From Marinobacter sp. SS21 (GTDB lineage: Bacteria; Pseudomonadota; Gammaproteobacteria; Pseudomonadales; Oleiphilaceae): a DNA stretch of 64,000 bases. How positions within the stretch are numbered: the stretch's first letter is position 1; each line of letters starts with the position of its first letter. The notes below the pieces were generated by a model. The model searched no databases. It saw nothing but the letters and a program-made list of their open reading frames with translations, and was not told where the DNA came from. The stretch is from positions 1 through 64,000 of the forward strand of contig NZ_JAQNDA010000013.1 of assembly GCF_028369065.1 (NCBI RefSeq), in the 5' to 3' direction. This document shows, piece after piece, positions 1-9,641 of the stretch. The position numbers and the translations under genes are program-made.

Positions 1-45
1 GATTTTTGCCGGATCTGAGCCCATTCAGGTCGGACGCCTGGAACG

Positions 46-78
46 AAAAATGCCCCGGAGAGAGTCCGGGGCATTTTT
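46..78. terminator. Bidirectional intrinsic terminator
   Basis: A 14-bp perfect inverted repeat (46-59 with 65-78) with a 5-nt loop has an A-run on its left side and a T-run on its right side. It can therefore stop transcription from either direction: amtB arriving on the minus strand, and an unseen gene to the left on the plus strand. Bases 1-45 show no gene. Confidence 0.85.
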
Positions 79-155
79 GCTTGGCCGCCTGAAGGCTGTA
101 TAACTCGTTTTTACACAGCCTCCATGAGGCGCCCTTTGTGTCTCCGGGGTCAGCG

Positions 156-1424
156 TTACTTGGTGCTGACAAACTCCGGATAGGCTTCCATACCGCACTC
201 GGACAGATCCACGCCTTCGTACTCGTCTTCCTCGCTCACCCGCAGGCCAATCACCGCCTTGATGATGCCCCAGACGAACATGCTGGCCACAAAGACCCAG
301 GCGAAGATGGTGATGGCGCCGATGATCTGGCCGGAGAAGCTGGCGTCACCGTTGGTGACCGGAACCAGCAGCAGACCCAGCAGACCGCACACACCGTGGA
401 CGGAGATGGCGCCGACCGGGTCGTCAATGCGCAGCTTGTCCATGGTGACGATGCTCAGCACCACCAGCACACCACCCAGGGCACCGAACAGGGTTGCGGT
501 CAGCGCGCTCGGCGTGGACGGCTCAGCGGTGATGACCACCAGGCCCGCCAGGGCGCCGTTCAGCAGCATGGTGATATCGGCCTTGCCGAACATCAGGCGA
601 GCCATAACCAGGGCGGCAATGGCGCCACCGGCGGCAGCGGCGTTGGTGTTCAGGAAGACCATGGCAACTGCGTGGGCGTTGGAGATGTCGCCCAGCTTCA
701 GTACGGAACCGCCGTTGAAACCGAACCAGCCCATCCACAGGATGAAGGTACCGAGTGTCGCCAGCGGCAGGTTGGCACCCGGGATGGCGCGAATCTCGCC
801 ATTGGCGCCGTACTTGCCTTTACGAGCGCCGAGCAGCAGAACACCGGCCAGGGCCGCGGAGGCACCTGCCATGTGTACGATGCCGGAACCGGCGAAGTCG
901 CTGAAGCCCAGATCACCCAGGGAGTAGAGGCCGAACACGGACGCGCCGCCCCAGGTCCAGGCTCCTTCCATCGGGTAGATAAAGCCGGTCATGACCACGG
1001 CGAACAGCAGGAAGGCCCACAGTTTCATGCGCTCGGCAACCGCGCCGGACACGATGGACATGGCGGTGGCTACGAACACAACCTGAAAGAAGAAGTCGGA
1101 AGCGCCGGAGTAGATGGAGCCGCCTTCGAAGCCGTCTTCACGGCCGGCGAATTCGCCCAGCACGCCGGCCACGTCGACATCGCCCATGCCGGACAGGAAG
1201 ATGTTGCCGCCGTACATGATGGCGTAGCCGCACACCAGGTACATGGTGCAGGCAACCGCAAACAGGGCAACGTTCTTGGTCAGAATCTCAGTGGTGTTCT
1301 TGGCGCGTACCAGGCCGGCTTCGAGCATGGCGAAGCCCGCAGCCATCCACATAACTAATGCGCCGCAAACAAGGAAATAAAAGGTATCTATTGCATACTG
1401 CAGGTGAAAGATATTGCTTTCCAT
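156..1424 (-). CDS. amtB: Ammonium transporter AmtB
   Basis: A 422-aa inner-membrane protein of the Amt/MEP/Rh family that conducts ammonium and ammonia into the cell. About eleven hydrophobic segments are visible. The twin pore histidines are H184 (in GSGIVHMAG) and H343 (in ISVHGVCG). The conserved cytoplasmic tail that contacts the P-II protein is present at the C terminus. ATG at 1424 is preceded by a GGAGGG Shine-Dalgarno. It lies 75 bp downstream of glnK on the same strand, the standard glnK-amtB operon, so it is probably induced by nitrogen limitation from the sigma-54 promoter upstream of glnK. No cleavable signal peptide is evident. Confidence 0.97.
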   Translation of the reverse strand: MESNIFHLQYAIDTFYFLVCGALVMWMAAGFAMLEAGLVRAKNTTEILTKNVALFAVACTMYLVCGYAIMYGGNIFLSGMGDVDVAGVLGEFAGREDGFEGGSIYSGASDFFFQVVFVATAMSIVSGAVAERMKLWAFLLFAVVMTGFIYPMEGAWTWGGASVFGLYSLGDLGFSDFAGSGIVHMAGASAALAGVLLLGARKGKYGANGEIRAIPGANLPLATLGTFILWMGWFGFNGGSVLKLGDISNAHAVAMVFLNTNAAAAGGAIAALVMARLMFGKADITMLLNGALAGLVVITAEPSTPSALTATLFGALGGVLVVLSIVTMDKLRIDDPVGAISVHGVCGLLGLLLVPVTNGDASFSGQIIGAITIFAWVFVASMFVWGIIKAVIGLRVSEEDEYEGVDLSECGMEAYPEFVSTK

Positions 1425-1499
1425 TAAGAAGCCCTCCGCACGAGGCTTTTTCAGGTAGTTGGTTTTTTGCGCTGGCTGTTCCGGTAATCGGGGGGCGTA

Positions 1500-1862
<363 letters not shown>

Positions 1863-1951
1863 TCAACTACTTTAGGCCAAATTGGCCGGAGTTGAACTCG
1901 GGATGCTGCCACCTCGCACACGAATTGTGCGGATTGCGTACGAGGTTATTA

Positions 1952-1966
1952 GCATCGTGTGTGCCA
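1952..1966 (-). promoter_or_regulatory. Sigma-54 (-24/-12) promoter of glnK-amtB
   Basis: Read on the minus strand the site is TGGCAC-N5-ATGC, matching the RpoN consensus TGGCAC-N5-TTGC at all but one position. The GG and GC dinucleotides have the correct spacing. It points at glnK, leaving a leader of roughly 100 nt. NtrC-dependent control by nitrogen limitation is the usual arrangement for this operon and is inferred here. Confidence 0.8.
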
Positions 1967-2061
1967 ACGCAAAAAAATCTTATAAAAACAATGGTATGCC
2001 TTTTGATTGTTCCGACGCGGTACGTCGTGGCGCCCCATTATAGCGCACATGACGGGTCGTC

Positions 2062-2077
2062 GATCCATCATGGTGCA
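2062..2077 (-). promoter_or_regulatory. Possible NtrC enhancer site
   Basis: On the minus strand TGCACCATGATGG resembles the left half and centre of an NtrC box (TGCACCAAAATGGTGCA). It lies about 100-110 bp upstream of the -24 element, a typical enhancer distance. The right half-site is poorly conserved, so the call is tentative. Confidence 0.3.
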
Positions 2078-2222
2078 TGGAGAATGCCCAATTTGGGCCC
2101 ACGTTTTCCCCAGCCGGCGATCCAGCACTCAGTATGGCAGGACCGGCGATGTGTTACACTCCTTCCCCGTCATATCGATAGCCATGCCCAAGTTCATGTC
2201 CGTCATAACATCGAGGTGAATA

Positions 2223-2477
2223 GTGAAAGGTCCCCAGGATTTCCTGGCCCAGCTCCAGGGTCAGTTTGGTCAGTTCGTTCCCGACATGGCCCGCGCTGCC
2301 CGCGACGACTTCGAAAGCCATGCCCGTGCCACTGTGATGTCAGTCCTGTCCCGTCTTGAGCTGGTCACCCGTGAGGAGTTTGATGCCCAGCAGGCGGTGT
2401 TGATGCGGACCCGGGAAAAAGTAGAGGCGTTGGAACAGCGGGTTGCGGCACTGGAGCAGGCCCTGACCCGGGATTGA
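2223..2477 (+). CDS. ubiK: Ubiquinone biosynthesis accessory factor UbiK (YqiC family)
   Basis: An 84-aa protein of the BMFP/YqiC family that assists the soluble Ubi complex (with UbiJ) in aerobic ubiquinone synthesis. The C-terminal half is a heptad-rich coiled coil (EKVEALEQRVAALEQAL), the family's trimerisation segment. The start is GTG, with a GAGGTG Shine-Dalgarno about 6 nt upstream. It sits directly upstream of comM, as in Pseudomonas. Confidence 0.9.
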   Translation: MKGPQDFLAQLQGQFGQFVPDMARAARDDFESHARATVMSVLSRLELVTREEFDAQQAVLMRTREKVEALEQRVAALEQALTRD

Positions 2478-2588
2478 TGAGCCAGTGCTGTGCCCAGGGA
2501 TCGGGTGCGGCCAGCTCGCTTCCCGCAAGGTTTTCCTTGCGGGCCTTGGTTACTGACACCACGATTACTTACACCACGGAAGGTTATT

Positions 2589-4115
2589 ATGCTTGCCACT
2601 GTTCATACCCGGGCCTGCCTGGGTGTATCTGCGCCTCGGGTGACGGTTGAGGTGCACCTCTCCAATGGCCTGCCGGCCCTGTCGATCGTTGGGCTGCCGG
2701 AAACCGGGGTCAAAGAAAGCAAAGACCGGGTCCGCAGCGCCTTGCTCAACGCCGGCTTCGAGTTTCCCGCCAAACGAATCACCATCAACCTGGCACCGGC
2801 GGACCTGCCCAAGGAAGGCGGCCGTTTTGATCTGCCCATCGCCCTGGGCATCCTGGCCGCGTCCGGGCAATTGCCGGCCGAGGCGCTGGCCCGCATCGAG
2901 TGCTTGGGCGAGTTGTCGCTGGACGGTGCCCTGCGGCCGGTCAAGGGTATCTTGCCGGCGGTGATGGCCGCCCGCCAGGATGGCCACCAGTTGCTGATTC
3001 CCGCCGCCAATGAAGAAGAGGCTTCCCTCGCCGCTGCCGAGGATGTGTTTGCCGCCGGCCACCTGCTGGCGGTCTGCGAACACCTGAGCGGCAGCCAGCG
3101 TCTTGCCGCTGTGGGTCCCATGGCGAGCCAGGCCACTCCAACCCAGGGCCGTGACTTGGCCGAGGTGCAGGGTCAGCATGTGCCTCGACGGGCCCTGGAG
3201 ATTGCCGCTGCCGGCGGGCACAACCTGATTCTGTTCGGCCCGCCAGGGACCGGCAAGAGTATGCTCGCCAGCCGCTTGCCCGGAATTCTGCCACCACTGG
3301 CCGATGCCGACGCACTGGAGGTAGCCAGCGTTCATTCCATTGCCGGTATGCCGGTGCGGTCCGGGCGTTGGCGGCAGCCACCCTATCGCGCACCCCACCA
3401 TACCGCGTCATCGGTGGCACTGGTGGGTGGTGGCAGCAGTCCGCGACCGGGGGAAATTTCCCTCGCCCACCAGGGTGTACTGTTTCTCGATGAGTTGCCG
3501 GAATTTGACCGCAAGGTGCTGGAGGTGTTGCGGGAACCGATGGAGTCCGGCGAGATCGTGATTTCCCGCGCCGCCCGTCAGGTGGTGTTCCCGGCCCGAT
3601 TTCAGCTGATCGCGGCGATGAATCCCTGCCCCTGTGGTTACCGCGGACACCCGGCCATCGAGTGCCAGTGCACGCCCCAGCAGGTCATGCGTTACCAGGC
3701 CAAGCTGTCGGGGCCGTTGCTGGACCGCTTCGATCTCCACGTGGAGGTGCCGGTGCAGCCAGGGGAGTTGCTGCTGACGCGGAACCCGCAGGGCGAGAGC
3801 AGTGCCTGTGTCAGGCAACGGGTGGAGCAGGCCCGCGCGCGGCAGCTGGCCCGCGGCGCCATCAATGCCAGGCTGGCTGGGGCTCAGTTGCAGGAGGTGT
3901 GTCGGCTCGATAGCGGCGGTGAGCGTCTGGTCACCCAGGCGGTGGAACGACTGGGCCTGTCGGCGCGGGCTCTGCATCGGGTGTTGCGGGTAGCGCGGAC
4001 GGTGGCCGATCTGGCCGGTGCCGACGCGGTACGCCAGGGGCATCTGGTGGAGGCGCTGGGGTATCGCAAGTTGGACCGGCAGCCGACCGGTCGTGGTACC
4101 GCCCCGGTCGGCTAG
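2589..4115 (+). CDS. comM: Mg-chelatase-like AAA+ protein ComM/YifB
   Basis: A 508-aa hexameric AAA+ helicase-like protein that promotes branch migration and integration of foreign DNA during natural transformation. An N-terminal Lon-S5-like fold is followed by the ChlI-type ATPase core with Walker A GPPGTGKS and Walker B region LFLDELPEF. A cysteine cluster (NPCPCGYRG, then CQC) and a Mg-chelatase C-terminal domain complete it. ATG at 2589 is chosen over an upstream in-frame ATG at 2490 because GGAAGG lies just before it and homology starts there (MLATVHTRA). Confidence 0.93.
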   Translation: MLATVHTRACLGVSAPRVTVEVHLSNGLPALSIVGLPETGVKESKDRVRSALLNAGFEFPAKRITINLAPADLPKEGGRFDLPIALGILAASGQLPAEALARIECLGELSLDGALRPVKGILPAVMAARQDGHQLLIPAANEEEASLAAAEDVFAAGHLLAVCEHLSGSQRLAAVGPMASQATPTQGRDLAEVQGQHVPRRALEIAAAGGHNLILFGPPGTGKSMLASRLPGILPPLADADALEVASVHSIAGMPVRSGRWRQPPYRAPHHTASSVALVGGGSSPRPGEISLAHQGVLFLDELPEFDRKVLEVLREPMESGEIVISRAARQVVFPARFQLIAAMNPCPCGYRGHPAIECQCTPQQVMRYQAKLSGPLLDRFDLHVEVPVQPGELLLTRNPQGESSACVRQRVEQARARQLARGAINARLAGAQLQEVCRLDSGGERLVTQAVERLGLSARALHRVLRVARTVADLAGADAVRQGHLVEALGYRKLDRQPTGRGTAPVG

Positions 4116-4250
4116 TGGCCCTGAGCGGCGCGGCCCGGTTGCCGTGAGGATACCTCGGACATCTCTGGTAAACTGTGCGTTCTGCCCGGGCCTGATGATC
4201 AGGCCCGTCTATTACTCCATCAACGAGCATTGGTTTTTTGAGGACACAAG

Positions 4251-4967
4251 ATGACAGACCGGCCAGAGCAGCCTGATGCTAACCCAATCACCACCCGCCG
4301 GGGCATCCGCAGTTTCGTGTTGCGTCAGGGCCGGATGACCGTCGGCCAGAAAAATGCCTTCGAACGATGCTGGCCGCGCTTTGGGCTGACTCGGGAACAT
4401 GGGGTGATTGATCCCCGTGAGGTGTTCGGGCGCAGCGCCCCGCTGAATCTGGAGATTGGCTTCGGCATGGGTAAATCGCTGGCCGAGATGGCCGCGGCGG
4501 CGCCAGAGCAGGACTTTATCGGCGTAGAGGTACACCTACCGGGCGTTGGTGCCCTGCTCAAGGAGGTCGAAGAGCGGGGCCTGGAAAATGTCCGGGTCTA
4601 TAACGTGGACGCCAATGACGTCATCGACCTGTGTCTGCCGGAGGCGTGTCTCGACCGGGCGATGGTGTTTTTTCCGGACCCCTGGCACAAGAAGCGCCAT
4701 CACAAGCGCCGCCTGGTCCAGCCGGAGTTTGTGCAGCGAATGCGTCACAAGCTGCGGGTAGGGGGGGTTCTGCACCTGGCCACCGACTGGGAAAACTACG
4801 CGGAGCATATGATGGAGGTGATGATGGCGTCGGAAGGCTTTGCCAACACCGAGGCGGGCAGCGCGTTTGCGCCGCGCCCGGACCATCGCCCCATCACCAA
4901 GTTCGAGCAGCGTGGCGAGCGCCTGGGGCACGGCGTCTGGGACCTGATGTTCCGGCGAACCAACTGA
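4251..4967 (+). CDS. trmB: tRNA (guanine-N7-)-methyltransferase TrmB
   Basis: A 238-aa SAM-dependent enzyme that makes m7G46 in the variable loop of tRNAs. SAM-binding motif [10 protein letters not shown] and the diagnostic [18 protein letters not shown] segment (catalytic Asp and basic tRNA-contact residues) are present, as is the C-terminal [12 protein letters not shown] motif. The 135 bp upstream contain only a short leader. Its 3' end faces the minus-strand membrane-protein gene 22 bp away (convergent). Confidence 0.96.
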   Translation: MTDRPEQPDANPITTRRGIRSFVLRQGRMTVGQKNAFERCWPRFGLTREHGVIDPREVFGRSAPLNLEIGFGMGKSLAEMAAAAPEQDFIGVEVHLPGVGALLKEVEERGLENVRVYNVDANDVIDLCLPEACLDRAMVFFPDPWHKKRHHKRRLVQPEFVQRMRHKLRVGGVLHLATDWENYAEHMMEVMMASEGFANTEAGSAFAPRPDHRPITKFEQRGERLGHGVWDLMFRRTN

Positions 4968-4989
4968 ACCGGCAGCGGGGCGGTCAGGA

Positions 4990-5523
4990 TTATTCGTGAT
5001 GCAAGGGGTGGCGGCGAGCGGCCCGCAGGATGATCAGGCCCGCCGCGCCGAGCACCAGCCCGGTGAACTTGACCAGGGCGCAGATGGTGGCTGCGAGGCT
5101 GACACTGTCGCTGGCGGTGGGCAGGTTGTTGAGCAGCAGGGTGTTCTCGGCCATGTCGCTGAGCCCGGCGCCAATGAACAGGGCCCTGACCCAGTGGCCA
5201 ATCTTGCGTTCCCGGATGCCGGGCCGGTCCAGCAGCAGATAATTGGTCAATAACACCAGGCAGACCGTATACACCACGACTAATGCGTAATCCAACCACA
5301 GGGAAACCTGGGCCCAGAACAGCCCCTGATCACCCCAGCTGGCGATCATGACGCCGGCGCGTTCGGCGGTGGCCGCGAGCTGAAAACTGAATATGCCCTT
5401 CGGTGCATCGGGTGATACCAGCAATTGGTTGATGGCGAGCAATCCGCACAGCAGGGCGAGGCTGATCAGTGCGCTCACTTTCAGGCCCCTTGGCACCGCT
5501 GGCAGGGCGGGCTCTCGCATCAT
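4990..5523 (-). CDS. Hypothetical four-helix membrane protein
   Basis: A 177-aa protein not assigned to a named family. Four hydrophobic segments are predicted at about residues 15-36, 70-95, 115-130 and 145-168, with short basic loops, suggesting an inner-membrane protein. Its ATG overlaps the hemW stop in an ATGA tetranucleotide (5520-5523), so it is probably translationally coupled as the last gene of the metX-hemW run. No function is proposed. Confidence 0.75.
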   Translation of the reverse strand: MMREPALPAVPRGLKVSALISLALLCGLLAINQLLVSPDAPKGIFSFQLAATAERAGVMIASWGDQGLFWAQVSLWLDYALVVVYTVCLVLLTNYLLLDRPGIRERKIGHWVRALFIGAGLSDMAENTLLLNNLPTASDSVSLAATICALVKFTGLVLGAAGLIILRAARRHPLHHE

Positions 5524-6674
5524 AAGAATCGCTCCAGCACACTGTTAAGGTATCGTTGTCCGTGTTCGGTGGCCTGCAGCCGGGTCGGCTCCAGCAAACG
5601 TTCCGCTCTCAGTTCGTTCAGTATTACAGCAATCGATTCGATGGGTAAACCGGTGCGCTCGACAAACACCGGTTCCGCAACCCCCGCCCTCAGACGCAGC
5701 GCGTTCATCATGAATTCCAGGGCCAGTTCGTCGGACTGGATGGTCTGGCTGCCTGCGGTTCGGCTGCCAATGCGATTTAGATAGGCGCCCGGTTGCCGCG
5801 TTTTCCAGTAGCGGCGGACACTGCCGTCGGCCAGGGTCACCTTGCCGTGCCCACCGGCGCCCAAGGCCAGGTAATCACCGAAGCTCCAGTAATTGAGGTT
5901 ATGGCGGGAAGACTGGCCGGCTTGGCTCCAGGCCGACACTTCGTAGTCGTTGAATCCGGCGCTACGCAATCGCGCGGCTCCGGCCTGGTGGATCGCCCAG
6001 AGCCGATCGTCGTCCGGCAGCTCCGGTGGGCGGCTGTAGAATTCGGTGTTGGGTTCCAGGGTCAGCTGGTACCACGACAGGTGTGGCGGTTGCCAGGCCA
6101 GCGCCGCTTCAAGGTCCGCCAGGGCATCCTCGGGTGTTTGCCCAGGCAGGCCGTGCATCAGGTCCAGATTGAAGTTGCCAAAACCGGCCCCGATTGCAGC
6201 CTCGATGGCCTCCTGGGCAGCCTGGTCATCGTGGATGCGGCCAAGGGTCTTTAGTTGCTGGCGGTCGAAGCTCTGGATGCCCAGGGACAGTCGGTTGATG
6301 CCCGCCTGAAAGAAGCCCAGGAAACGGTCTTGGTCAACGGTGCCGGGATTGGCCTCCAGGGTGATTTCGGCGTCCGGAGCAATCAACAGCTCCTGGCGCA
6401 GGGCATCGAACAGTTGCTGGTAAAACGCCGGCGACATCAGCGAGGGGGTGCCGCCGCCGATAAACACCGTCTGAATGGCCCGCCCTTGAATCAGTGCCCT
6501 GTCCTGGTGCAGATCCTCCGCAATGGCCGCCAGATAGTCCGCCTCCGGCGGGGTGGCCTCGAGGGCGTGGGAATTGAAGTCGCAGTAGGGACATTTGCGC
6601 ACGCACCAGGGCACATGCACGTACAGGCTCAGTGGCACCTGAGCCGGGATCGGTGGCACGGCGACCTCAGCCAC
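5520..6674 (-). CDS. hemW: Radical SAM heme chaperone HemW
   Basis: A 384-aa protein related to oxygen-independent coproporphyrinogen III oxidase (HemN) but of the HemW group, which binds heme and delivers it to respiratory enzymes. The radical-SAM cluster cysteines are C24, C28 and C31 (CVRKCPYC), followed by the glycine-rich GGGTPSLM motif and a C-terminal HemN-like domain. The three-cysteine motif without HemN's extra N-terminal cysteine supports HemW. It overlaps rdgB by 8 bp upstream. Confidence 0.92.
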   Translation of the reverse strand: MAEVAVPPIPAQVPLSLYVHVPWCVRKCPYCDFNSHALEATPPEADYLAAIAEDLHQDRALIQGRAIQTVFIGGGTPSLMSPAFYQQLFDALRQELLIAPDAEITLEANPGTVDQDRFLGFFQAGINRLSLGIQSFDRQQLKTLGRIHDDQAAQEAIEAAIGAGFGNFNLDLMHGLPGQTPEDALADLEAALAWQPPHLSWYQLTLEPNTEFYSRPPELPDDDRLWAIHQAGAARLRSAGFNDYEVSAWSQAGQSSRHNLNYWSFGDYLALGAGGHGKVTLADGSVRRYWKTRQPGAYLNRIGSRTAGSQTIQSDELALEFMMNALRLRAGVAEPVFVERTGLPIESIAVILNELRAERLLEPTRLQATEHGQRYLNSVLERFL

Positions 6675-7272
6675 GGCTCAGCTGCTGCAGCAACAGCTCC
6701 AGGGCTTGGCCGCGATGGCTGAGGCGGCTTTTCTCGGCCCGGCTGAGTTCGGCGGCGCTGCACTGTTTGTCGTCGATCCAGAACACCGGGTCGTAGCCGA
6801 AGCCGCCTTGCCCGCGTCGTGCCGTCAGGATCTGGCCGGACCAGCGGCCATGGCACACGATGGGGGTGGGGTCTTCGGCGTGGCGCAGGTAGACCAGCAC
6901 ACAATGGAACTGGGCGCTGCGCTGCGGGGCCGGCGTGGTTTCGAGTGCCGCCAGCAGGGCGTCGATGTTGTCACTGTCGCTGGCATCGGGCCCGGCGAAA
7001 CGGGCCGAGCGGACCCCGGGCAATCCGCCCAGTGCGTCCACCGCGAGGCCGGAATCATCCGCCAGTGCCGGTAACCCGGTGACGCGGGCGGCGTGGCGTG
7101 CCTTGAGAATGGCGTTTTCCACGAAGGTGATGGCCGGCTCCTCGGCTTCGCTCACACCCAGTTCCCGTTGCGGCACCGGGGTCAGCCCCAGTGGCGCCAG
7201 CAGCTCGGTCAGTTCCGCCAGCTTGCCGGCGTTGTTGCTGGCAATCACCAGCCGGTTGTCTTGATTGGTCAT
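6667..7272 (-). CDS. rdgB: XTP/dITP pyrophosphatase RdgB
   Basis: A 201-aa Ham1/RdgB-family nucleotide-pool sanitising enzyme that hydrolyses dITP, XTP and ITP to monophosphates. Typical motifs are [10 protein letters not shown] at the N terminus, [13 protein letters not shown], the LADDSGL metal-binding loop and GGFGYDPVF. The ATG overlaps the stop of the upstream DUF4426 gene by four bases (7269-7272). Confidence 0.95.
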   Translation of the reverse strand: MTNQDNRLVIASNNAGKLAELTELLAPLGLTPVPQRELGVSEAEEPAITFVENAILKARHAARVTGLPALADDSGLAVDALGGLPGVRSARFAGPDASDSDNIDALLAALETTPAPQRSAQFHCVLVYLRHAEDPTPIVCHGRWSGQILTARRGQGGFGYDPVFWIDDKQCSAAELSRAEKSRLSHRGQALELLLQQLSRG

Positions 7273-7724
7273 TCTTCGTTATACAGTGTGTGGGCGAATC
7301 GGATCGGTAGGTCGTCACCGGCACCGGTGGGCCGGGCGGTCACGTGGAAGGTCAGCAGCTCGCCGGAGCGGTACTGGAACTCCGAGATGAAGTACACCGC
7401 CTCGCCTTCCTGGATGCGGCGGAACGCCAGGAAGCGGGGTTGCTGGATGTCGTTCAGCATCCGTCCCTCGACCTGACCGCTGATGGTGGCCAGACCGCCC
7501 AGTTCGTTTTGCTGCATGATGCTGATGTTGAGGATGCCGATGGCCCGACTGCGGGTCAGGTTGTTCTGGGCGGCAATCTCGGGGGTCAGAAAGGTGCTGG
7601 GGAAAACGCTGTAATGCACCTGGAAATCACCGAAATCCACCGATTCGGCCAGCGCGGCGAGTGGGCACAGAACCAGGCTGACGATCAGCGCCAGGGTGGA
7701 AAAGCAACGGGCGAACGCATTCAT
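7269..7724 (-). CDS. DUF4426 family exported protein
   Basis: A 151-aa protein with a clear signal peptide (hydrophobic core about residues 8-22, cleavage near LAALAES). The mature part is a small beta-rich domain resembling DUF4426, found at this position between metW and rdgB in Pseudomonas relatives. ATG at 7724 is chosen because AGGAGG lies directly upstream; the longer in-frame extension has no support. The function is unknown; a periplasmic location is inferred. Confidence 0.85.
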   Translation of the reverse strand: MNAFARCFSTLALIVSLVLCPLAALAESVDFGDFQVHYSVFPSTFLTPEIAAQNNLTRSRAIGILNISIMQQNELGGLATISGQVEGRMLNDIQQPRFLAFRRIQEGEAVYFISEFQYRSGELLTFHVTARPTGAGDDLPIRFAHTLYNEE

Positions 7725-7726
7725 GG

Positions 7727-8329
7727 TCAATCCTCCTGCCGAGTAATCCGGTAAATGGCGATCTGTCCCAGCATGTTCGGCCACAGTCGGCTGAACCAGC
7801 GGTCCTGGTGGTCGCCATCCACCACCGTACGGTTCTTGATGCGGAAGTTCTTCCGATAACACAGCGCCTCGAAATCCTTGAACGTGCACAGGTGGATGTT
7901 CGGGGTGTTGTACCAGCGGTAGGGCAGGGTTTCCGATTCGGGCATTCTGCCGTGACGCATCAAATACCAGCGTAGTCGCCAGTAGGCAAAATTGGGAAAT
8001 GTAACGATGCCTTCCCGGCCTAACCGGAGCATCTCATCCAGTACCTTGTCTGGGCGTCGAACCGCCTGCAGCGCCTGAGTCATCAACACCACGTCGAAAC
8101 TTTGGTCGTCAAAATTCTGCAGCCCCTGGGTGTCGAGGTTTTGCTCGATCACGGCCACGCCCCGGGACATGCAGGTGGTGATGTGGTCGGGGTTGATCTC
8201 CAGGCCAAAGCCGCTGGCCTGTTTCTCGCGCTGCAGATGGTCCAGCAGGGTGCCATCGCCGCAGCCGAGGTCGAGCACATGGCTGCCGGGTTTGATCCAC
8301 TGTTCGATGATTTGCAGATCGGTTCTCAT
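7727..8329 (-). CDS. metW: Methionine biosynthesis protein MetW
   Basis: A 200-aa methyltransferase-fold protein with SAM-like motif [12 protein letters not shown] near the N terminus. MetW partners MetX in homoserine acylation in proteobacteria that lack MetA. Its ATG overlaps the metX stop in an ATGA junction (8326-8329), giving tight translational coupling and arguing for a joint role. Confidence 0.95.
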   Translation of the reverse strand: MRTDLQIIEQWIKPGSHVLDLGCGDGTLLDHLQREKQASGFGLEINPDHITTCMSRGVAVIEQNLDTQGLQNFDDQSFDVVLMTQALQAVRRPDKVLDEMLRLGREGIVTFPNFAYWRLRWYLMRHGRMPESETLPYRWYNTPNIHLCTFKDFEALCYRKNFRIKNRTVVDGDHQDRWFSRLWPNMLGQIAIYRITRQED

Positions 8330-9474
8330 GCGTTGACCTCCCGGGCTACCCGCGCCATGTAGGCGCAGAATACGTCGGTGTACCTGGGGGTGGGGATCAG
8401 GAAGGCATCGTGACCCCAGGGGGCGTCGATCTCGGCGTAACTGACTTTGCGGCGGGCCGCCACCATGGCATTCACCAACTCCTCGGACCGCGCCGGGGTA
8501 AAGCGCCAGTCGGTGCTGAAGGACAGCACCAGAAACTCGCAGCGGGCATGGGTCATGGCCTCGGCGAGGTTGTTGTCGTACTCGTAGGCCGGGTCAAAAT
8601 AGTCCAGCGCCCGGGTCATCAGCAGGTAGGTATTGGCATCGAAGGTTTCGGAAAACCGTTCACCCTGGTAACGCAGGTAACTCTCCACCTGGAACTCGGC
8701 GTCGTAACCGAACTTGTAGGCCTGGTCCCGTAACTCGCGGCCGAATTTTTCCCCCATGGAGGCGTCCGACAGGTAGGTAATGTGACCGATCATGCGCGCC
8801 AGCATCAGGCCACGGCGGGGCACGGTGTCGAAGTCGTGGTAGCGGCCGTCGTGGAATTCCTGGTCACTGGTGATGGCGTTACGGGCGACCTCGTTGAAGG
8901 CGATGTTCTGGGCAGTCAGCCGCGGCGTGGAGGCGATGATCAGCGCGTGCCGCAGGCGGTCCGGGTATGACAGGCTCCACTGCAGTGCCTGCATGCCGCC
9001 GAGGGAGCCACCCACCACCGCAGCCCAGCACTGGATGCCGAGGCGGTCGGCAAGGGCTGCCTGGCTGTCGACCCAGTCCTTGACCGTCACTACCGGGAAG
9101 TCCGGACCATAGGGTTTACCGGTCGCCGGATTGGGGGAGTTGGGGCCGGTGCTGCCATGGCAACCGCCCAGATTATTGAGGCTGACCACGAAGAAGCGGC
9201 GGGTATCGATGGGTTTGCCGGGGCCGATGCAGCTGTCCCACCAGCCCGGCTTGCGGTCGTCCATGCTGTGGTAACCGGCAGCGTGATGATGCCCACTCAG
9301 GGCATGGCAGATCAGGATGGCGTTGCTGGCGTCGGCATTCAGGGAGCCATAGGTTTCCACCACCAAGTCGTAGCTGTCCAGCGTTTGGCCGCAGGCCAAG
9401 GTAATGGGAGTGTCGAAATGCAGGGTCTGCGGGGTAACTACCCCGACAGAATCCGGTGGCAGGGAATCGGGCAT
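8326..9474 (-). CDS. metX: Homoserine O-acyltransferase MetX
   Basis: A 382-aa alpha/beta-hydrolase-fold enzyme that activates L-homoserine with an acetyl or succinyl group for methionine synthesis. The nucleophile elbow [10 protein letters not shown], oxyanion region and C-terminal Asp/His (WGHDAFL) are present. Linkage to metW in gammaproteobacteria usually goes with succinyl specificity, but the sequence alone does not settle it. ATG at 9474 is preferred over the longer frame because the family start ([16 protein letters not shown]) begins there. Confidence 0.93.
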   Translation of the reverse strand: MPDSLPPDSVGVVTPQTLHFDTPITLACGQTLDSYDLVVETYGSLNADASNAILICHALSGHHHAAGYHSMDDRKPGWWDSCIGPGKPIDTRRFFVVSLNNLGGCHGSTGPNSPNPATGKPYGPDFPVVTVKDWVDSQAALADRLGIQCWAAVVGGSLGGMQALQWSLSYPDRLRHALIIASTPRLTAQNIAFNEVARNAITSDQEFHDGRYHDFDTVPRRGLMLARMIGHITYLSDASMGEKFGRELRDQAYKFGYDAEFQVESYLRYQGERFSETFDANTYLLMTRALDYFDPAYEYDNNLAEAMTHARCEFLVLSFSTDWRFTPARSEELVNAMVAARRKVSYAEIDAPWGHDAFLIPTPRYTDVFCAYMARVAREVNA

Positions 9475-9641
9475 CGGCGCGCGTAAGCTTCCTGGTTCGG
9501 TCGGTAAAACTCTGACAGAGTGTGGTGGCCGGCGGCACGGGTCCCGGGTGGGCAATGCGCTGGCCAGCCCTGCAGTTTAAAGGCCGCCCTGCAAGGCTGC
9601 AACTGTCAGTGTCGCCGACGGTCCGGGACCGCGCCGGACGC

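Noticed and set aside
138..1358. Plus-strand 406-codon open frame opposite amtB
   Set aside because: Shadow of amtB; no protein family character.
1892..2359. Plus-strand ORF across the glnK control region
   Set aside because: It overlaps the sigma-54 promoter and ubiK in another frame, with no recognisable domain or Shine-Dalgarno.
9475..9641. SAM-type riboswitch upstream of metX
   Set aside because: No conserved SAM-I or SAM-II core or terminator/antiterminator pair could be recognised in the 167-bp leader.
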